Source: Rhizobiaceae bacterium CPCC 101076
GTDB taxonomy: Bacteria; Pseudomonadota; Alphaproteobacteria; Rhizobiales; Methylopilaceae
Length of the DNA: 64,000 nt
Direction of reading: 5' to 3'
Assembly (NCBI GenBank): GCA_003347645.1
Contig: QDFX01000011.1
Location: forward strand, 62,001-126,000
Shown here: one piece after another, positions 53,177 to 61,031 of the stretch
Position numbering within the stretch: position 1 is the first letter of the stretch
Layout: every line of letters begins with the position of its first letter
The notes under the pieces: model-generated
What the model was told of the DNA's origin: nothing
Seen by the model: the letters and a program-made list of their open reading frames with translations, nothing else
Databases searched by the model: none
Position numbers and translations under genes: made by a program

Positions 53177-53875
53177 TCAGTCAGTCTTCGCGGCGTATGC
53201 CTCCAGCACCCGCTCGCGGGCATTCATGACATGATTGAAATGCGCGTCCTGGGCGCGCTGCTCATCGCCGGCGGCGAGCGCATCGACCATTTCGGCATGC
53301 TCGCGGTTCGACTCGCCCATATGGTCGGCGCGGCCGAGATTCTTCATCCGGAACAGGTGAAGCTCCTTGACCAGACCTTGATAGGTCTGGGCCAGCCGGT
53401 CGTTGCGGGCGGCCGCAAGGATCGCTGCGTCTAGCGCGATGTTCGCCTGGTAATAGGCCTTCCCGTCGCCGCCGCGCTTGATGCATTCGTCCATCTCGTG
53501 GACGAGCCCGCGCAGGCGGATGACCTCTTCCTTGCGGATGCGCGTCGCGGCAAGCCGGCCGGCGAGGGCGAACAGTCCGGCGCGGACCTCATACGCCGCC
53601 ATCGCCTCTGCGAGGCTGATCGGCCGGATGAAGACGCCACGGTTCGGGATGAATTCCAGCAGGCCGGCCTCGACGAGGGCGCGGAAGGCCTCGCGCACGG
53701 GACCACGGCTGACCTGGAATTTCTCGGCGAAATAGTTCTCGTTCAGGCGCTCTCCCATCGGAAGGTCGCCCTGCAGGATGATCCGCTCGATTTCCGCGCG
53801 GAGCGCCATTGGCAGGGAGCGCACGCCGAGGGGCTGCGCGGACATTCCGATACCGTCTGATGCGTCTGACAACAT
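53177..53875 (-). CDS. GntR family regulator, FCD subgroup (third)
   Basis: 232 residues. Winged helix: GERLNENYFAEKFQVSRGPV and LLEFIPNRGVFIRPI. FCD domain: YEVRAGLFALAGRLAA, YQANIALDAAILAA and SNREHAEMVDAL. The second metal position (NIALDA) has Asp in place of the His in paralogue 1. It is divergent from the third MmgE gene across a strong 17-bp dyad and precedes the second tctC, so it may control both directions and itself. Confidence 0.9.
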   Translation of the reverse strand: MLSDASDGIGMSAQPLGVRSLPMALRAEIERIILQGDLPMGERLNENYFAEKFQVSRGPVREAFRALVEAGLLEFIPNRGVFIRPISLAEAMAAYEVRAGLFALAGRLAATRIRKEEVIRLRGLVHEMDECIKRGGDGKAYYQANIALDAAILAAARNDRLAQTYQGLVKELHLFRMKNLGRADHMGESNREHAEMVDALAAGDEQRAQDAHFNHVMNARERVLEAYAAKTD

Positions 53876-53903
53876 GCCCGGCAGCGTAGCCCTCCGTCAA
53901 AAA

Positions 53904-53920
53904 TTGTCAACGATTGACAA
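53904..53920. promoter_or_regulatory. 17-bp dyad, FCD-GntR operator
   Basis: TTGTCAA-cga-TTGACAA is a perfect palindrome around a 3-bp centre, starting 29 bp before the gntR start. It includes TTGACA, so it should overlap a -35 element. Confidence 0.65.
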
Positions 53921-53992
53921 AATGGCCGGGCATAGGGATTGAATGCAGGCCAATCAGGAGAGCTGGCGGCTCGTTCGAAAGCCGCATGCGAA

Positions 53993-54002
53993 CTGTCGAC
54001 AA
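53993..54002. promoter_or_regulatory. GntR/FCD-type operator upstream of third MmgE gene
   Basis: CTGTCGACAA, a near-palindrome 24 bp before the MmgE start and 73 bp from the 17-bp dyad. Its location between the dyad and the ribosome site suits roadblock repression. Confidence 0.5.
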
Positions 54003-54025
54003 ACAGAAGACCGGGAGGAAAGACG

Positions 54026-55396
54026 ATGGCCCAGCGAACCGACGTGACGCGAGCGCTTGCCGAATGGATCGTTGACTGCGACATCGCGAAAATCCCGGAG
54101 GCGGTGCAGCAGGAGGGCGTCCGCACCTTCGTCAACTGGCTCGGTTGCGCCGTCGGCGGCGCTCGTCATGAGACGGTCGATCGCGCACTCGATGCGCTGA
54201 CCCAATTCTCCGGCGCGCCGACTTCGACGGTCATCGGCCGAGGCGAGCGGCTCGACGCGCTCCACACGGCGCTTATCAATGGCATCAGCTCGCACGTCCT
54301 CGATTACGACGACACGCATCTGAAGACGATCATCCACCCGGCTGGCCCGGTCGCTTCCGCTGCGCTTGCGGTCGCGGAACGCCATGGCATCTCCGGCCGT
54401 GAACTCCTCAACGCCATGATCGTGGGCGTCGAGGTCGAGTGTCGGATTGGTAATTCCGTTTATCCTGATCATTACGATCGCGGCTGGCATATCACCGGCA
54501 CTGCGGGCGTGTTCGGCGCGGCGGCGGCCGTCGGCCGGCTTCTGAAGCTCGACGTCCAGAAGATGGTCTGGGCGCTCGGTCTCGCCGCGACGCAGTCGTC
54601 GAACCTGCGCGAGATGTTCGGCACGATGACGAAGAGCTTCCATCCGGGACGCGCGGCACAGAATGGCGCTGCATCAGCCTATCTCGCGGCAGCCGGCTAC
54701 GACTCGTCCAATCAGGGCATCGAGGCGCCACGCGGCTTCGCCAATGTCCTGTCGACGAAACAGGACTACAACGAGATCCTCGGTGGCCTCGGCGAGACGT
54801 GGGAAGCGGCGCTCAACAGCTACAAGCCGTTTGCCTGCGGCATCGTCATTCATCCGACGATCGACGGCTGCATCCAGCTCCGCAACGAGACCGGCGTTGG
54901 TGCCAACGAGGTCGAGGCGATCGAGCTAAGAGCCCATCCGCTGGTGCTCGAACTGACCGGCAAGCGCGAGCCGAAGACCGGCCTCGAATCCAAGTTCAGC
55001 GTTTTCCATTCCGCCGCCTGCGCGCTCGTTCGCGGCGACGGCTCGCCGACGGCATTCACCGACGAGGCGGTCAACGACCCGACGCTCATAGCCCTCCGCC
55101 GCAAGGTCCATGTCACGACCGATCCGAACGTCCACGAGGCCTCGGTCGATATCGTGCTCAAGCTCAAGGACGGCCGGACGATCGAGAAGAAGATCGAACG
55201 TGCCATCGGCAGTCACGAGAAGCCGCTGTCGAACGCGCAGATCGAGGCGAAATTCCGCGGTCAGGCAGCTCCGGTCATCGGCGCCGAGCTTTGCGACAAG
55301 CTGCTCGCAACGGCCTGGAAACTGCCGAGCCTCGGCAAGGCCTCCGAAGTCACGGCCGCCAGCGTGCCAACTCCCGTTCAGCTTGCGACGGCGTGA
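54026..55396 (+). CDS. MmgE/PrpD family protein (3)
   Basis: 456 residues. Active-site elements: HVLDYDDTHLKTIIHPAGPV (Asp, His), GWHITGTAGVFGAA (His) and TMTKSFHPGRAAQNG (Lys, His). It is closer to copy 1 than to copy 2. GGGAGGAAAG precedes the ATG. Its TGA overlaps a GTG of the next gene (GTGA, 55393-55396), so it is coupled to dehydrogenase 3, repeating the dehydrogenase/MmgE pairing of the 42-44 kb operon in reverse order. Confidence 0.9.
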   Translation: MAQRTDVTRALAEWIVDCDIAKIPEAVQQEGVRTFVNWLGCAVGGARHETVDRALDALTQFSGAPTSTVIGRGERLDALHTALINGISSHVLDYDDTHLKTIIHPAGPVASAALAVAERHGISGRELLNAMIVGVEVECRIGNSVYPDHYDRGWHITGTAGVFGAAAAVGRLLKLDVQKMVWALGLAATQSSNLREMFGTMTKSFHPGRAAQNGAASAYLAAAGYDSSNQGIEAPRGFANVLSTKQDYNEILGGLGETWEAALNSYKPFACGIVIHPTIDGCIQLRNETGVGANEVEAIELRAHPLVLELTGKREPKTGLESKFSVFHSAACALVRGDGSPTAFTDEAVNDPTLIALRRKVHVTTDPNVHEASVDIVLKLKDGRTIEKKIERAIGSHEKPLSNAQIEAKFRGQAAPVIGAELCDKLLATAWKLPSLGKASEVTAASVPTPVQLATA

Positions 55397-55401
55397 GCGA
55401 C

Positions 55402-56475
55402 ATGGCGGATCTCAGCCTTGGAATTCTGAACGGCGACGATATCGGCCACGAGATCGTCCCCGCATCCGTCGAGGTCGTGAAGGCGGCAGCGGCAAAGACC
55501 GGTCTGGAGATAGACTGGGTGCCGATGCCGATCGGCAGGAAAGCCTTCGACGATCTCGGCCATACGATGCCGCCGGGTATGCTGGAGCGGCTGGGCGAAC
55601 TCGACGGCTTCATCCTCGGGCCAATCGGTCATCGCGCCTATCCGAAGCATGCGAACGCGATCAATCCGCACCCGATCCTGCGCAAGCACTTCGACCTGTT
55701 CGCCAATGTCCGGCCGACGCGGTCCTATCCGGGCATCGATTGCCTCTATGACAATGTCGATCTCGTCATCGTCCGCGAGAACAACGAAGGCTTCCAGCCG
55801 GACCGTAATGTCGTCGCCGGCTCCGGCGAATTCCGTCCGACCGAGGACGTGACGATCTCTGTTCGCGTCATCACCCGCGCAGGCAGTTCAAAGGTCGCCC
55901 ACGCCGCTTTACAACTCGCGCAGAACCGCCGGAAGAAGCTGACCGTGGTTCATAAGAATACGGTCTTCAAACTCGGCTGCGGCATGTTCGTCGAGGAATG
56001 CCACAAGGCGGCGAAGGACTATCCCGACGTCGAGGTCGACGAGGTCATCGTCGACACGTTCGCGATGATGCTGGTCCGCGACCCGCACCGCTTCGACACC
56101 GTCGTCACGACCAACATGTTCGGCGACATCCTGACGGACGAGGCGGCGGGCCTCGTCGGTGGCCTCGGCATGGCGCCGGGTCTCTGCATCGGCCGCGGCA
56201 ATATCGCGATGGCGCAGGCGACGCATGGCTCCGCGCCCGACATCGCGGGCAGGGGGATCGCCAATCCCTATGCGATGATCGAATCGAGCCGCATGCTGGT
56301 CGACTGGCTCGGCCGCAAGCACGGCATCGACAGCGCCGTGCGCGCATCGAAGCTGATGTCGATCGGCATTGAGGCGGCCTTGGCCGATCCGAAAAGCAGG
56401 ACGTCCGACATCAATGGCTCGGGCGGCACCGCGGACATGACCCGGGCGATCGTCGAACGCATCAACGCTGCCTGA
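55402..56475 (+). CDS. Isocitrate/isopropylmalate-family dehydrogenase (3)
   Basis: 357 residues from the ATG at 55402 (GTG at 55393 is possible). LNGDDIGHEIVPAS, VIVRENNEGFQPDRN, VVHKNTVFKLGCGMF (Lys), TNMFGDILTDEAAG and ATHGSAPDIAGRGIANP are family motifs. Compared with dehydrogenases 1 and 2 the Tyr after the RENNEG motif is replaced (GFQ rather than GEY/GFY), so the proton-donor step may differ. Its sequence type is nearer to homoisocitrate/isocitrate than to tartrate dehydrogenase. Confidence 0.88.
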   Translation: MADLSLGILNGDDIGHEIVPASVEVVKAAAAKTGLEIDWVPMPIGRKAFDDLGHTMPPGMLERLGELDGFILGPIGHRAYPKHANAINPHPILRKHFDLFANVRPTRSYPGIDCLYDNVDLVIVRENNEGFQPDRNVVAGSGEFRPTEDVTISVRVITRAGSSKVAHAALQLAQNRRKKLTVVHKNTVFKLGCGMFVEECHKAAKDYPDVEVDEVIVDTFAMMLVRDPHRFDTVVTTNMFGDILTDEAAGLVGGLGMAPGLCIGRGNIAMAQATHGSAPDIAGRGIANPYAMIESSRMLVDWLGRKHGIDSAVRASKLMSIGIEAALADPKSRTSDINGSGGTADMTRAIVERINAA

Positions 56476-56483
56476 CATGAAAA

Positions 56484-56509
56484 AAGGCGGCGCCCGTCGG
56501 CGCCGCCTT
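56484..56509. terminator. Rho-independent terminator, bidirectional
   Basis: AAGGCGGCGCC (56484-56494) and GGCGCCGCCTT (56499-56509) form a perfect 11-bp stem with a 4-base loop, with six A's on the left for the leftward transcript. It lies between dehydrogenase 3 and hutX stops and separates the catabolic island from the heme locus. Confidence 0.85.
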
Positions 56510-56530
56510 CGACTCCTCAGTCCTGGACAA

Positions 56531-57037
56531 TCACGCCCAGGTCTTCAGGGCCTCGAACTGGGCGACCTGATCGGCGAGGAGGTTCTTCTCCTCGTCGCGC
56601 CGCACGAACACCTTGAACATCGCGTCGCCGCTCTTGTTCATGAACTGCACAGAGCAGGAGCGGCGGCCGCCGGGCGCGCGGTCGAGGAGGACGATCTCGG
56701 CGCAATTCTCCGCCTTGATGTGACCGCCGATCGGACTGTCGCCATGGATGTTGAAATAGCCGTGGCCATGGGTGCCCGCGGGCAGGCTGCCGGTGATCTC
56801 GGCGACGACATCCTTGGTGTGGACGAGGAAGAGCACGTCGCCCCAGCTCGTCATCTCCGACCAGATGTCGTCGAAGCGCTCACCGGGAATGATCGTGGCT
56901 TCACCCTGCGGCAACTCCGCCAGGACGGCGCGAAGCGGCACGTTCTGGTCGCGGGCGATGAATTCGAGAATGCCGTTCGGCTTCTCGGCAAGCGCGGTGC
57001 GGATGCGCTCCTGGTCGGGGCTAACAGCGATGGTCAC
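56531..57037 (-). CDS. hutX: Heme-utilization carrier protein HutX
   Basis: A 168-residue cytoplasmic heme-binding protein of the HutX/HuvX family, thought to pass imported heme to the degrading enzyme. Typical segments: WGDVLFLVHTKDVVAEI, GSLPAGTHGHGYFNIHG and CSVQFMNKSGDAMFKVFVRRD. It starts 4 bp after the HmuQ stop, in the same operon. The length is normal. Confidence 0.88.
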   Translation of the reverse strand: MTIAVSPDQERIRTALAEKPNGILEFIARDQNVPLRAVLAELPQGEATIIPGERFDDIWSEMTSWGDVLFLVHTKDVVAEITGSLPAGTHGHGYFNIHGDSPIGGHIKAENCAEIVLLDRAPGGRRSCSVQFMNKSGDAMFKVFVRRDEEKNLLADQVAQFEALKTWA

Positions 57038-57040
57038 CTT

Positions 57041-57382
57041 TTACTCCGCCGCTACGGCGTGTTCCGCCGTGATGTGCTGGAACACCTCGAAACCCTCGAA
57101 ATTCGGATGGCCGAGATAGGTCGGCTTGCGCTCGCTGGTGTTGGCGCGGGCATGCGAGGCGCGGAACTGGTCGGACTTCGTCCAGGCCTCGAATTCGGCC
57201 TTGGAGCGCCAGACCGTGTGCGAGGCATAGAGCACATGATCCTCGTGCTCCGGGCCGCGCAGCATGTGGAATTCGACGAAGCCGTCGAGCTCATGCAGGT
57301 TGCTCTGGCGCGACAGCCAGATGTCCTCGAAGTCCTTGGTGGACTCCTTGGCGACCTTGAAGCGGTTCATGGCGATGAACAT
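57041..57382 (-). CDS. hmuQ: Heme-degrading monooxygenase, IsdG/HmuQ type
   Basis: A 113-residue ferredoxin-like antibiotic-biosynthesis-monooxygenase-fold protein. The IsdG catalytic triad is placed as expected: Asn6 (MNRFKV), Trp67 (FEAWTKS) and the heme-ligand His77 (RASHARAN). It opens heme to release iron. It lies between hmuR and hutX in the leftward operon, the same gene order as in rhizobial heme loci. Confidence 0.88.
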   Translation of the reverse strand: MFIAMNRFKVAKESTKDFEDIWLSRQSNLHELDGFVEFHMLRGPEHEDHVLYASHTVWRSKAEFEAWTKSDQFRASHARANTSERKPTYLGHPNFEGFEVFQHITAEHAVAAE

Positions 57383-57408
57383 TGGGATTTCCTCTGGTTA
57401 GCTGGGTA

Positions 57409-57433
57409 GCCCGGCGGCTCGACACCGCCGGGC
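57409..57433 (-). other. Intergenic hairpin between hmuR and hmuQ
   Basis: GCCCGGCGG (57409-57417) and CCGCCGGGC (57425-57433) form a perfect 9-bp stem with a 7-base loop, without a T tract. It follows the hmuR stop, so it may stabilise the receptor mRNA or lower expression of the downstream cytoplasmic genes. Confidence 0.5.
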
Positions 57434-57450
57434 GAATTTCCTGGCTGGTG

Positions 57451-59685
57451 TTAGAACTGGTACGTGGCGCTGACTTTGAAATTGCGGCCCGGTTCCGAAT
57501 AGTAGTCCTTGTTCCGGGTCGTCGCAGCCAGGTCCAGCGTCTTGAAGTACGTCTCGTCGAAGATGTTGAAGACGCCTGCTCTCAGTGTCAGGCCGTCAAA
57601 CACCTGAGGCTTCCACCAGACCGTAAAGTCGACGAGCTGATATGATGGCGTGGTCGACGTGACAGTTTCCACCTTGTCGACGCCTCGACCTGCCCCGATC
57701 GTCAGGATGACATCGCTACCCCACCGGTCGGTCTCATAACCCACGGCGGTCATCAGCCTGGCCGTCGGGATAGTGTTCAGGTGCTCATCATCGTCGATGT
57801 CTCGACCGACGTAGGCACCCAAATTACCCCAAGTATGCCAACCGGACACATGGCGGTAATGGCCTTCGATTTCCGCGCCGTAGATCTCGACATTGTCGCG
57901 ATTGATGGTGTCGGTGACGCCTAGTGGATAGGTTGGAGTGGCTACCGGATCGCTTTGATCGATGAAGTTCTTGTAGCGGTTATAGAAGGCTGAGACCGCA
58001 CCACCGAAATCCTGATCTCCGGCCTTGGCCCCGATCTCGAACCCGTTGCTGGTTTCAGGCTTCAGGTTTTCGTTGCCAAGGCGCAGGTAGGTGCCTGGGC
58101 CGCCGTAGTCGAGATAGAGTTCGTTTGCGGTGGGGGCACGGAAGCCTTGCGCCCACTGAGCGTAAAGCGTGATCTCGGGGTCGATGTCGTATTCGACACG
58201 CAGCTTGCCGGCCAGGTTTGAATCGCTGGAATCCGGGGGCAGAGTCCCATCGTAGTTCGGATTGCTTTCGAGCCCGGCGGTCTCTTGGGGCTTTTCCTGA
58301 TACCAGTCGTAACGGAGCCCCGGCGTGACCCGGATGGCTCCGCCAGCCAGCACAATCTCGTCCTGAACGAACGCGCCGAACGTCGTGCCGTCGACATTGG
58401 GCATGTCGGCTTGGTTGGTGTGAAGGAATGAGCACGTTGCGAAGGGCGGATACGGAGGGGGCGGACAATTGTCCACGCCCGCAGAGTAGGACGATGCCTT
58501 GCTGCCGTAGAGCTCCCCACCGAAGCTGACGCGGTGCTCCGTTGTCGCCAGATCGAAAATCTTCAGCGCGCTGCCATTAATGCCGAAGATTTCCTGTTCG
58601 CGAGTGTTATCGCGGCGATAGGGCCCGTTAGGCGGTCCGGGAGTGATACGAATTGATCGAAAGTCGCTTTCGAGCTGCTGCCGCTGCCAGTAGATCACGG
58701 CCTCTGCCTGATCGATCGCGCCGCCGCCATCGTAACGGTAGTCCGCTGACACACGCTGACGCTTCGTCACGTCATTCGTGGTGACCGAGCCGAGTGCATA
58801 GGTTAACGGCGTTGTTGCTAGCCGATCGTCGATGTCTTCGTCGCGGTTGAAGAGCTCGCCCGTAAATCCGAAACGATGACCGCCGTCGACGTACTGGTGA
58901 AGTTTCACGAGCAGGTTTTCCTGATCGTAATCGGACGGATTTTTTTCCGTGCGGCTCGTTCCGTAGGCATCGATGTCGCCCTTGTTTTCGAGCTCGTGTC
59001 CGTTTCGATAGCCGCCCTGAACAAGCACAAAGGTGTTGTCGACGCGCGCCGCCGCGGCTTCGTCCACTCGCCAGCTGTCGTCCTTGCTGTCGAAGCCGCT
59101 CCGGGTGATCGAGCCCCAGTTCCGGCCATCCTTGATCAGATCCTCCGGATCGAGGGTTCGGAACGCGACGACGCCGCCGATGCCGCCGGAGCCGAAAATG
59201 CTCGAGTCAGATCCCTTGATGATATCGACGGCGGAGAGGGAGTCGAACTCGAAGGTGTTCACGCCGCCCTGGACGCCACGCGCTCCGTCCTCGAACCACG
59301 GAACGCGGATTCCATCGATCGTCGTGAGTACGCGCGTCCGATCAAGGCCGCGAACATTGAAGCTGCGTGAAGCCTCATTGTACGAAACACCCGGAGCCAG
59401 TCGGTCGATGTCCCGGATGTCGGTGACCTGCCGCTGTTCCATCTCTTCCTTAGTGACGCGCGTCGTAAGCACCGTCTCCTGCTCGGTCGCAAGAGCCGGC
59501 TTCTGCTCGCCGCCTTCGCCGCCCCCCGAACCGTTCGCTGTCCCCGTGCCCTGAACCACGATCGGCTCAAGCACGATGTTGCCGTCCGCATCGCGTTGCG
59601 GAGACTGCTGCGCGAGTGCCGCGCCTGCGCTGATCGAGATCAACAAGGCCGACGCCGCAGCGCCGGCGAAAACCGGGTTCTTCAT
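57451..59685 (-). CDS. hmuR: TonB-dependent heme/hemoglobin receptor
   Basis: 744 residues from the Met at 59685; signal FAGAAASALLISISAGAALA. The plug domain (about 80-200) has VTDIRDIDRLAPGVSYNEA and SRSFNVRGLDRTRVLTTIDG. The 22-strand barrel shows the heme-receptor FRAP-type box QGFRAPTANELYLDYGG followed by GNENLKPETSNGFEIG, and it ends in the outer-membrane signature KVSATYQF with terminal Phe. It belongs to the TonB-hemoglobin/transferrin/lactoferrin receptor class. It leads the hmuR-hmuQ-hutX operon. Confidence 0.93.
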   Translation of the reverse strand: MKNPVFAGAAASALLISISAGAALAQQSPQRDADGNIVLEPIVVQGTGTANGSGGGEGGEQKPALATEQETVLTTRVTKEEMEQRQVTDIRDIDRLAPGVSYNEASRSFNVRGLDRTRVLTTIDGIRVPWFEDGARGVQGGVNTFEFDSLSAVDIIKGSDSSIFGSGGIGGVVAFRTLDPEDLIKDGRNWGSITRSGFDSKDDSWRVDEAAAARVDNTFVLVQGGYRNGHELENKGDIDAYGTSRTEKNPSDYDQENLLVKLHQYVDGGHRFGFTGELFNRDEDIDDRLATTPLTYALGSVTTNDVTKRQRVSADYRYDGGGAIDQAEAVIYWQRQQLESDFRSIRITPGPPNGPYRRDNTREQEIFGINGSALKIFDLATTEHRVSFGGELYGSKASSYSAGVDNCPPPPYPPFATCSFLHTNQADMPNVDGTTFGAFVQDEIVLAGGAIRVTPGLRYDWYQEKPQETAGLESNPNYDGTLPPDSSDSNLAGKLRVEYDIDPEITLYAQWAQGFRAPTANELYLDYGGPGTYLRLGNENLKPETSNGFEIGAKAGDQDFGGAVSAFYNRYKNFIDQSDPVATPTYPLGVTDTINRDNVEIYGAEIEGHYRHVSGWHTWGNLGAYVGRDIDDDEHLNTIPTARLMTAVGYETDRWGSDVILTIGAGRGVDKVETVTSTTPSYQLVDFTVWWKPQVFDGLTLRAGVFNIFDETYFKTLDLAATTRNKDYYSEPGRNFKVSATYQF

Positions 59686-59819
59686 ACTCAACCCCCACCC
59701 CTGTTCCATTGAAGGAAACAGGCTGTGCTGGCTGGGTTCGGAGCGTTCCGGAGCCTGGCTTGCTTCGCCGTGCTGGAGCGCGGCGTCTTCACCGTCGCTC
59801 CCCTTCTTCAGTTGACGCT

Positions 59820-59847
59820 CCTATAGAAAACTGAGAAGACGTGTCAA
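59820..59847 (-). promoter_or_regulatory. Sigma70-type promoter for hmuR
   Basis: On the minus strand TTGACA (59842-59847) is followed by a 16-bp spacer and TATAGG (59820-59825). Transcription would start about 125 bp before the hmuR ATG. It lies in the divergent hmuR/hemP region where an iron regulator (Irr or RirA) would be expected to act. Confidence 0.5.
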
Positions 59848-59898
59848 ATGGTTTTGCGGGTGGTCTGCAAAATAAAAAGTATTCTAATTCTAAAGAAC

Positions 59899-60099
59899 AT
59901 GATCGACGATAGTGAAGACACAGCTACTGTGTCGAACAATTCAAAACTAGACGCTATGAATGCATTGCAGGATGTGTTGGATCGCGTGATAGAGAGTCGT
60001 GACTTGTTCAATGGAGCAAATGAAATCGGAATTATGCATGAAGGTGCGTTGTATAGGCTTCGCGTTACTCGCGCCGGTAAGCTGATTCTCAATAAGTGA
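59899..60099 (+). CDS. hemP: Hemin uptake protein HemP/HmuP
   Basis: 66 residues. The C-terminal core [19 protein letters not shown], followed by [14 protein letters not shown], is diagnostic of HemP/HmuP. In Bradyrhizobium HmuP is a co-activator with Irr for heme-uptake genes. The gene is notably AT-rich, with codons rarely used by its neighbours. The start at 59899 is favoured; in-frame sequence upstream (to 59848) is basic and not family-like. A TTCTAATTCTAAAG run lies directly upstream and may be part of an iron-control element. Confidence 0.9.
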   Translation: MIDDSEDTATVSNNSKLDAMNALQDVLDRVIESRDLFNGANEIGIMHEGALYRLRVTRAGKLILNK

Positions 60100-60137
60100 C
60101 CGATCTCAGAAGGGGCGCTGCGGTGTCCGAGGCAAAC

Positions 60138-61028
60138 ATGACAATTCGAGAACTTACTTTCCTGCGCCCGCTCAGCCACTTGGCGATGCTGGGTGCGATC
60201 GCTCTTTCGCTTTCCGCGCCGGCCGTGGCCGCGGATGCGCAGCGGATCGTGTCCGTGGGGGGCGCGGCGACGGAGGTGCTCTATCGCCTGGGCGTGCAGG
60301 ACCGCGTGGTCGGCGTCGACTCGACCAGCCTTTATCCGGCCGAGGCGCGGGACAAGCCGGACGTGGGCTACATCCGCTCGCTCTCGGCCGAGGGCATTCT
60401 CTCGCTCTCGCCTGACCTGATTATCCTGGAAGAGGCTTCCGGTCCGCCTGAGACGGTCGCGATCATCGACAAGGCCGGCCTGAAGGTGGCGCATGTGCCG
60501 TCCGGCTACGACCTCGGCGGCGTTCCCCAGAAGATCCGCGACATCGCCGCGGCCGTAGGCAAGTCCGAGGACGGCAACAAGCTCGCCGCCGAAGTCGATG
60601 CGGAACTCGTTGATCTCAAGAACCGCCTCGCGGGCGTGAAGACCAAAAAGCGGGTGCTGTTCATCCTGTCGCTGGTCGACGGCCGTCCGATGGCGGCCGG
60701 AACCCACACCGCCGCGAACGGCATCATCGAACTCGCCGGCGCCGAGAACGTCTTCGCCGACGTGAAGGGCTACAAGACCCTGTCTCCGGAGGCGGCCGCC
60801 GCGATGAAGCCCGACGCGATCCTGATGATCGACCGGAGCAGCGCGCCGCACGAAGGCGAGGGCCTGCTGTCGGTGCCGGCCTTCGCCGCGACGCCGGCTG
60901 CCGCCACGGGCTCGCTGTTCAAGATGGACGCGCTTTATCTCCTCGGGTTCGGCCCCCGCACCGGACAGGCGGCGCGCGAACTCGCAAGCAAGCTCTATCC
61001 CGATCTGAATCTGGCCGCGGCGAAGTAA
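60138..61028 (+). CDS. hmuT: Heme ABC transporter substrate-binding protein
   Basis: About 296 residues from the ATG at 60138, chosen because GAGG lies at 60129-60132 and a Sec signal follows (AMLGAIALSLSAPAVAADA). GTG starts at 60096 and 60123 are alternatives. The periplasmic-binding fold of the FecB/BtuF type shows RIVSVGGAATEVLYRLG, VVGVDSTSLYPAEA and VGYIRSLSAEGILSLSPDLI; a Tyr in DVGYIRSLS fits the heme-ligand position of HmuT. It begins 38 bp after hemP, and hmuU follows after 3 bp. Confidence 0.92.
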   Translation: MTIRELTFLRPLSHLAMLGAIALSLSAPAVAADAQRIVSVGGAATEVLYRLGVQDRVVGVDSTSLYPAEARDKPDVGYIRSLSAEGILSLSPDLIILEEASGPPETVAIIDKAGLKVAHVPSGYDLGGVPQKIRDIAAAVGKSEDGNKLAAEVDAELVDLKNRLAGVKTKKRVLFILSLVDGRPMAAGTHTAANGIIELAGAENVFADVKGYKTLSPEAAAAMKPDAILMIDRSSAPHEGEGLLSVPAFAATPAAATGSLFKMDALYLLGFGPRTGQAARELASKLYPDLNLAAAK

Positions 61029-61031
61029 TCG

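Noticed and set aside
59880-59895. Complete Irr (ICE) box
   Set aside because: Only one half-site fits; the expected left arm matches poorly.
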